64,000 nucleotides of DNA from Xiphias gladius (Eukaryota > Chordata > Actinopteri > Istiophoriformes > Xiphiidae), in NCBI RefSeq assembly GCF_016859285.1, contig NC_053418.1:21070910-21134909 (forward strand), given 5' to 3'. Both the position numbers and the translations under genes were made by a program. Below the pieces are notes generated by a model. That model ran no database searches, was not told the DNA's origin, and worked only from the letters and a program-made list of their open reading frames with translations. Positions within the stretch are counted from its first letter, which is position 1; each line of letters opens with the position of its first letter. This document shows positions 61,441-64,000 of this stretch, in pieces.

Positions 61441-62526
61441 CTACACCTTTGTGGCCAGAGACTGAATCTCTGACTTCTGAGTCTGGGCACTGAGTGTGGA
61501 CGACATGGAGCTCATCTGGCCATGCATAGCCTTCTTCAGGTTGAGCAGGCAGAGACACTGGGAACGAAAGCGCAGGTCAAAGAAGGCGTACAAGAACGGG
61601 TTGAGGCAGCTGTTGACGTAGGCCAAGCAGGTAGCGTAGGGGTGAGCCAGCAGCAGGAAGCGCAGGAAGCCGCAGGAGCTCGGAGCCAGGTTCAGGTAGG
61701 AGAGGGCGTCCATGCTCTTCAGCACGTGGAAGGGGGTCCAGCAGATGGCAAAAACCACTACCAGTGTGGTGATGATCTTCAAAAGCCTCTTCTTCTTCTG
61801 GTCCTCCTTGCGCAGGTTGTTGAAGTGACGTGTGACTGTGCAGCCGATGAAGCAGTAAAAGATGGTCATGGCCAGGAAAGGTAGAAGAAAACCCAAGGCA
61901 GAGGAGGACAAGCTGAGACCTGCAATCCAGAGGTGCTCGTGCCTTTGGTTCAGGGTCACTAGGCTGAAGTCCATGGCGCATGTGGTCCGATTGCTGTTTT
62001 GGTCGTTCACAGTGGTGCGGAAGAGCAGAGTGGGCACAGCCAGCAGGCCGGACAGGAGCCAAATAGCACCCAAGGACGCCAGCATGGTGCCCCGTGAGCG
62101 CAGCCTGCTGCTGGACAGAGAGTGCACGATGGCCAGGTAGCGGTCAAAGCTCAGGCAGGTGAGGCAGAAAACACTGGCATACATGTTGACCAGAACAACA
62201 TAGCTGCTGATCTTGCACAGAGCCACGCCGAAGGGCCAGTGGTAGCCCAGCGCCGTGTACACAGCCCAGAGGGGTAGGGTTACAACAAAGGTGAGGTCAG
62301 CAAGGGCCAGGTTTCCTATGTAGACATCAGCAGCCCGACGTTTCGATTTGGATCTCCAGACAGTGAAGATGACCACGCCGTTACCTGACAGGCCCAGGAT
62401 GAAGATGAGCATGTAGAGGACCGGGATGAGGGAGTAAGAGGGCTCCCACTCTGAGAAGTCGCAGGCAGTCTCATTGTCATCATAATACTCATAGTTATCA
62501 ACATATTCCCCAGTAGTTGTTTCCAT
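61441..62526 (-). CDS. aplnra: apelin receptor a (class A GPCR)
   Basis: A single coding exon of 361 residues starts METTTGEYVDNYEYYDD; the frame is open upstream, but homology and length place the start here. The acidic, tyrosine-rich N-terminus with an NET glycosylation site is typical of apelin receptors. Seven membrane helices are visible, with GNGVVIFTV (TM1), NLALADLTFVVTLPLWA (TM2), SFDRYLAIVH (TM3 end, DRY), CWTPFHVLKS (TM6) and NSCLNPFLYAFF (TM7). The tail is Ser-rich and ends QSLATKV. It matches zebrafish Aplnra as I remember it far better than Aplnrb or mammalian APLNR. Ligands are apelin and Elabela/Toddler; it couples to Gi and guides mesendoderm movement and heart formation. Human APLNR is also encoded in one exon. 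Confidence 0.95.
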   Translation of the reverse strand: METTTGEYVDNYEYYDDNETACDFSEWEPSYSLIPVLYMLIFILGLSGNGVVIFTVWRSKSKRRAADVYIGNLALADLTFVVTLPLWAVYTALGYHWPFGVALCKISSYVVLVNMYASVFCLTCLSFDRYLAIVHSLSSSRLRSRGTMLASLGAIWLLSGLLAVPTLLFRTTVNDQNSNRTTCAMDFSLVTLNQRHEHLWIAGLSLSSSALGFLLPFLAMTIFYCFIGCTVTRHFNNLRKEDQKKKRLLKIITTLVVVFAICWTPFHVLKSMDALSYLNLAPSSCGFLRFLLLAHPYATCLAYVNSCLNPFLYAFFDLRFRSQCLCLLNLKKAMHGQMSSMSSTLSAQTQKSEIQSLATKV

Positions 62527-63065
62527 GTTGCAGTGGACAAGAAAAATCCTTAAAACAAACAAACAGACAACAAGGATAGAGTCCTGTACAGATCCAAGGT
62601 TTCTGCAGTGAATCAAAGCAAAAATCACAGGAGCTCTGCTGAGCTGCTGCTGCTGGGAATTGGAGGAGAGGACAGACTGTGTGTGAGAGTGAGTGACTGT
62701 TGGCGCTGCCTGCCTTTTTAAACTCGGCCCTCCACACCCCTGGTTCCCTCCCAGGACGACCCCCCTCGCCCCACCACCCCACCATCCTCTACCTCCCTCC
62801 TCCCCAGTAAGACATCGCTCAGCCCTCCCCCCTCCTCCTCTCTCCCACCTCTGCCCAAGAGACAAGGAGCCCCGACACGTTCCCCCTGTAGTCGGGCCGA
62901 AAACCTCATTGAGAATGTAGCGTGTTTGTTAAATCAACAGCAAACTTTTAGGCATCGCAGGTAAAGAAGGGACATCAATCAAACAGTGTTTGCACTGGCT
63001 TTTTCTAGCGAGAAGGAAAAATTCAATTTACGGCATTTTAATTGGAGACTGTGCGCAAGTTCTCT

Positions 63066-63110
63066 CATGATAATAATAATAATAATCATGATAATAATAA
63101 TAATAATAAT
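63066..63110 (+). repeat. (TAA)n microsatellite
   Basis: Two TAA/ATA triplet runs separated by a CATGA interruption. Confidence 0.8.
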
Positions 63111-63430
63111 GTCATCAAGCTGTTAATTTAATTCAATTACTGTCCATTAACGACGTGAATAAATTAAATCATGCAAACAGTGTGGACTCATGCCCCACCC
63201 TGCCTCACTCTCCTTTTTCTTGTGACAACTTCACCTTCGTACCGGCAAAAAGGAAAGCCGCGGCTTCTCAGTGTGTTTTTCAGTTCCCCCGCGAGTTCTC
63301 CAGAAAAGGGGGTTCCTGCTCAAGTGTGGAACTGGTCGGGAAATTTTCAGTTTAGCATTGTACACCACAGTCGCCCCAAACCGCAAGAGACTTCCCCTTT
63401 TCGCTTTTCTGCTCGAAATGTTGACACTTC

Positions 63431-63458
63431 AATATATAAATATATATATTTATATATT
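63431..63458. repeat. 28-base perfect AT palindrome
   Basis: The sequence equals its own reverse complement over 28 bases of only A and T. It could extrude as a cruciform, but may simply be a decayed TA microsatellite. Confidence 0.7.
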
Positions 63459-64000
63459 ACGCGTTTAATGAGTTGCTTGGATGGAATGGAAACGTAATTA
63501 GATCGCAAAGCGTTTGAAGATTAGATTAAAGGTCAGTGGGCAGCTCAGGTGATGTGTGAACTCAATTCTCAAATCCCAGGATTAATTTCCATGATAAAAG
63601 GACGAGCAAACACACCGGTTGGAAACAAAAAACAAGAGGAAACTTCACATTGACACCGTCATTTCTAAACCCCTTTCACTCTGCCTGGTGGTTGCTACAT
63701 GTTCATTTAACTTGATGCGGTGCAACTTTTAAGTAGGCAAATGGGCAAATTATACATTCCATGGTGCTAAATTGGTTCATCACTTTTTTGGGGGGTTTGT
63801 GAATAGTTTCTGTTTTTTTCACTTTGTGCACATGGAAGTAGATTTGGTTTGTCCAACAATAAAAAAAATCAAACTCGGGCAGGAAAAGTTTTTTAAGCTA
63901 AAAAAACAAACAAAAAACGTTATTCATCAGACAGCAATTTAACTCTTAGCCAGCTCAAATGAATTACTTTCAGTGAAACAAAGAGTGTACAAGTCTGAGC

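Larger units (their letters stand above)
62527..64000. other. upstream region of aplnra
   Basis: The probable 5' UTR and promoter of aplnra. It holds a polypyrimidine-rich, GC-rich patch (62710-62880), a TAA/TCA microsatellite (63066-63110) and an AT palindrome (63431-63458). No coding exon recognised. Confidence 0.45.

Noticed and set aside
61522-62062. Other open frames over the apelin receptor on both strands
   Set aside because: GC-rich shadow frames of a clearly homologous receptor gene.

Overview
The window is nuclear DNA of a ray-finned fish, most likely a percomorph. Genes have many short exons with small introns, CA/GT microsatellites are long, and several dispersed repeats match sequences I know from percomorph genomes. 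Exon maps come from reading splice sites by eye and checking that phases join.

Layout (strand; coding span): C5orf34 homologue (-, 728-3668); rnf34 (+, 5961-10939); kdm2b (-, 14404-23568); an L2-like LINE fragment (about 25.38-26.54 kb); orai1 (+, 27155-29068); remains of a rhof gene (-, 32078-32506); setd1b (+, 34702-43188); hpd (-, 44085-48372); a single-exon gene I do not recognise (+, 50772-51674); about 9.5 kb with no recognisable gene; aplnra, an apelin receptor (-, 61441-62526). All coding models except rhof and part of C5orf34 give intact frames: rnf34 364 aa, kdm2b 777 aa, orai1 220 aa, setd1b 1706 aa, hpd 393 aa, aplnra 361 aa.

The run rnf34-kdm2b-orai1-(rhof)-setd1b-hpd has the order of human 12q24.31. 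MORN3 and TMEM120B, which lie between ORAI1 and RHOF in human, are absent. RHOF survives only as a decayed copy in its ancestral place. This pattern of partial loss fits one of the two duplicate segments left by the teleost genome duplication. The genes are not an operon and have separate jobs: ubiquitin ligation (rnf34), CpG-island chromatin (kdm2b), store-operated calcium entry (orai1), H3K4 methylation (setd1b), tyrosine breakdown (hpd) and apelin/Elabela signalling (aplnra).

Most notable: two introns with U12-type (minor spliceosome) signals, one AT-AC in setd1b and one GT-AG in C5orf34; a kdm2b locus with only the short form and no JmjC demethylase exons before orai1; the decayed rhof; an orai1 that starts at the equivalent of human Met64 and has changed outer-pore acidic residues; and the intact 300-residue unrecognised ORF. 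I see no CRISPR array, no viral element and no clear tRNA or rRNA gene.
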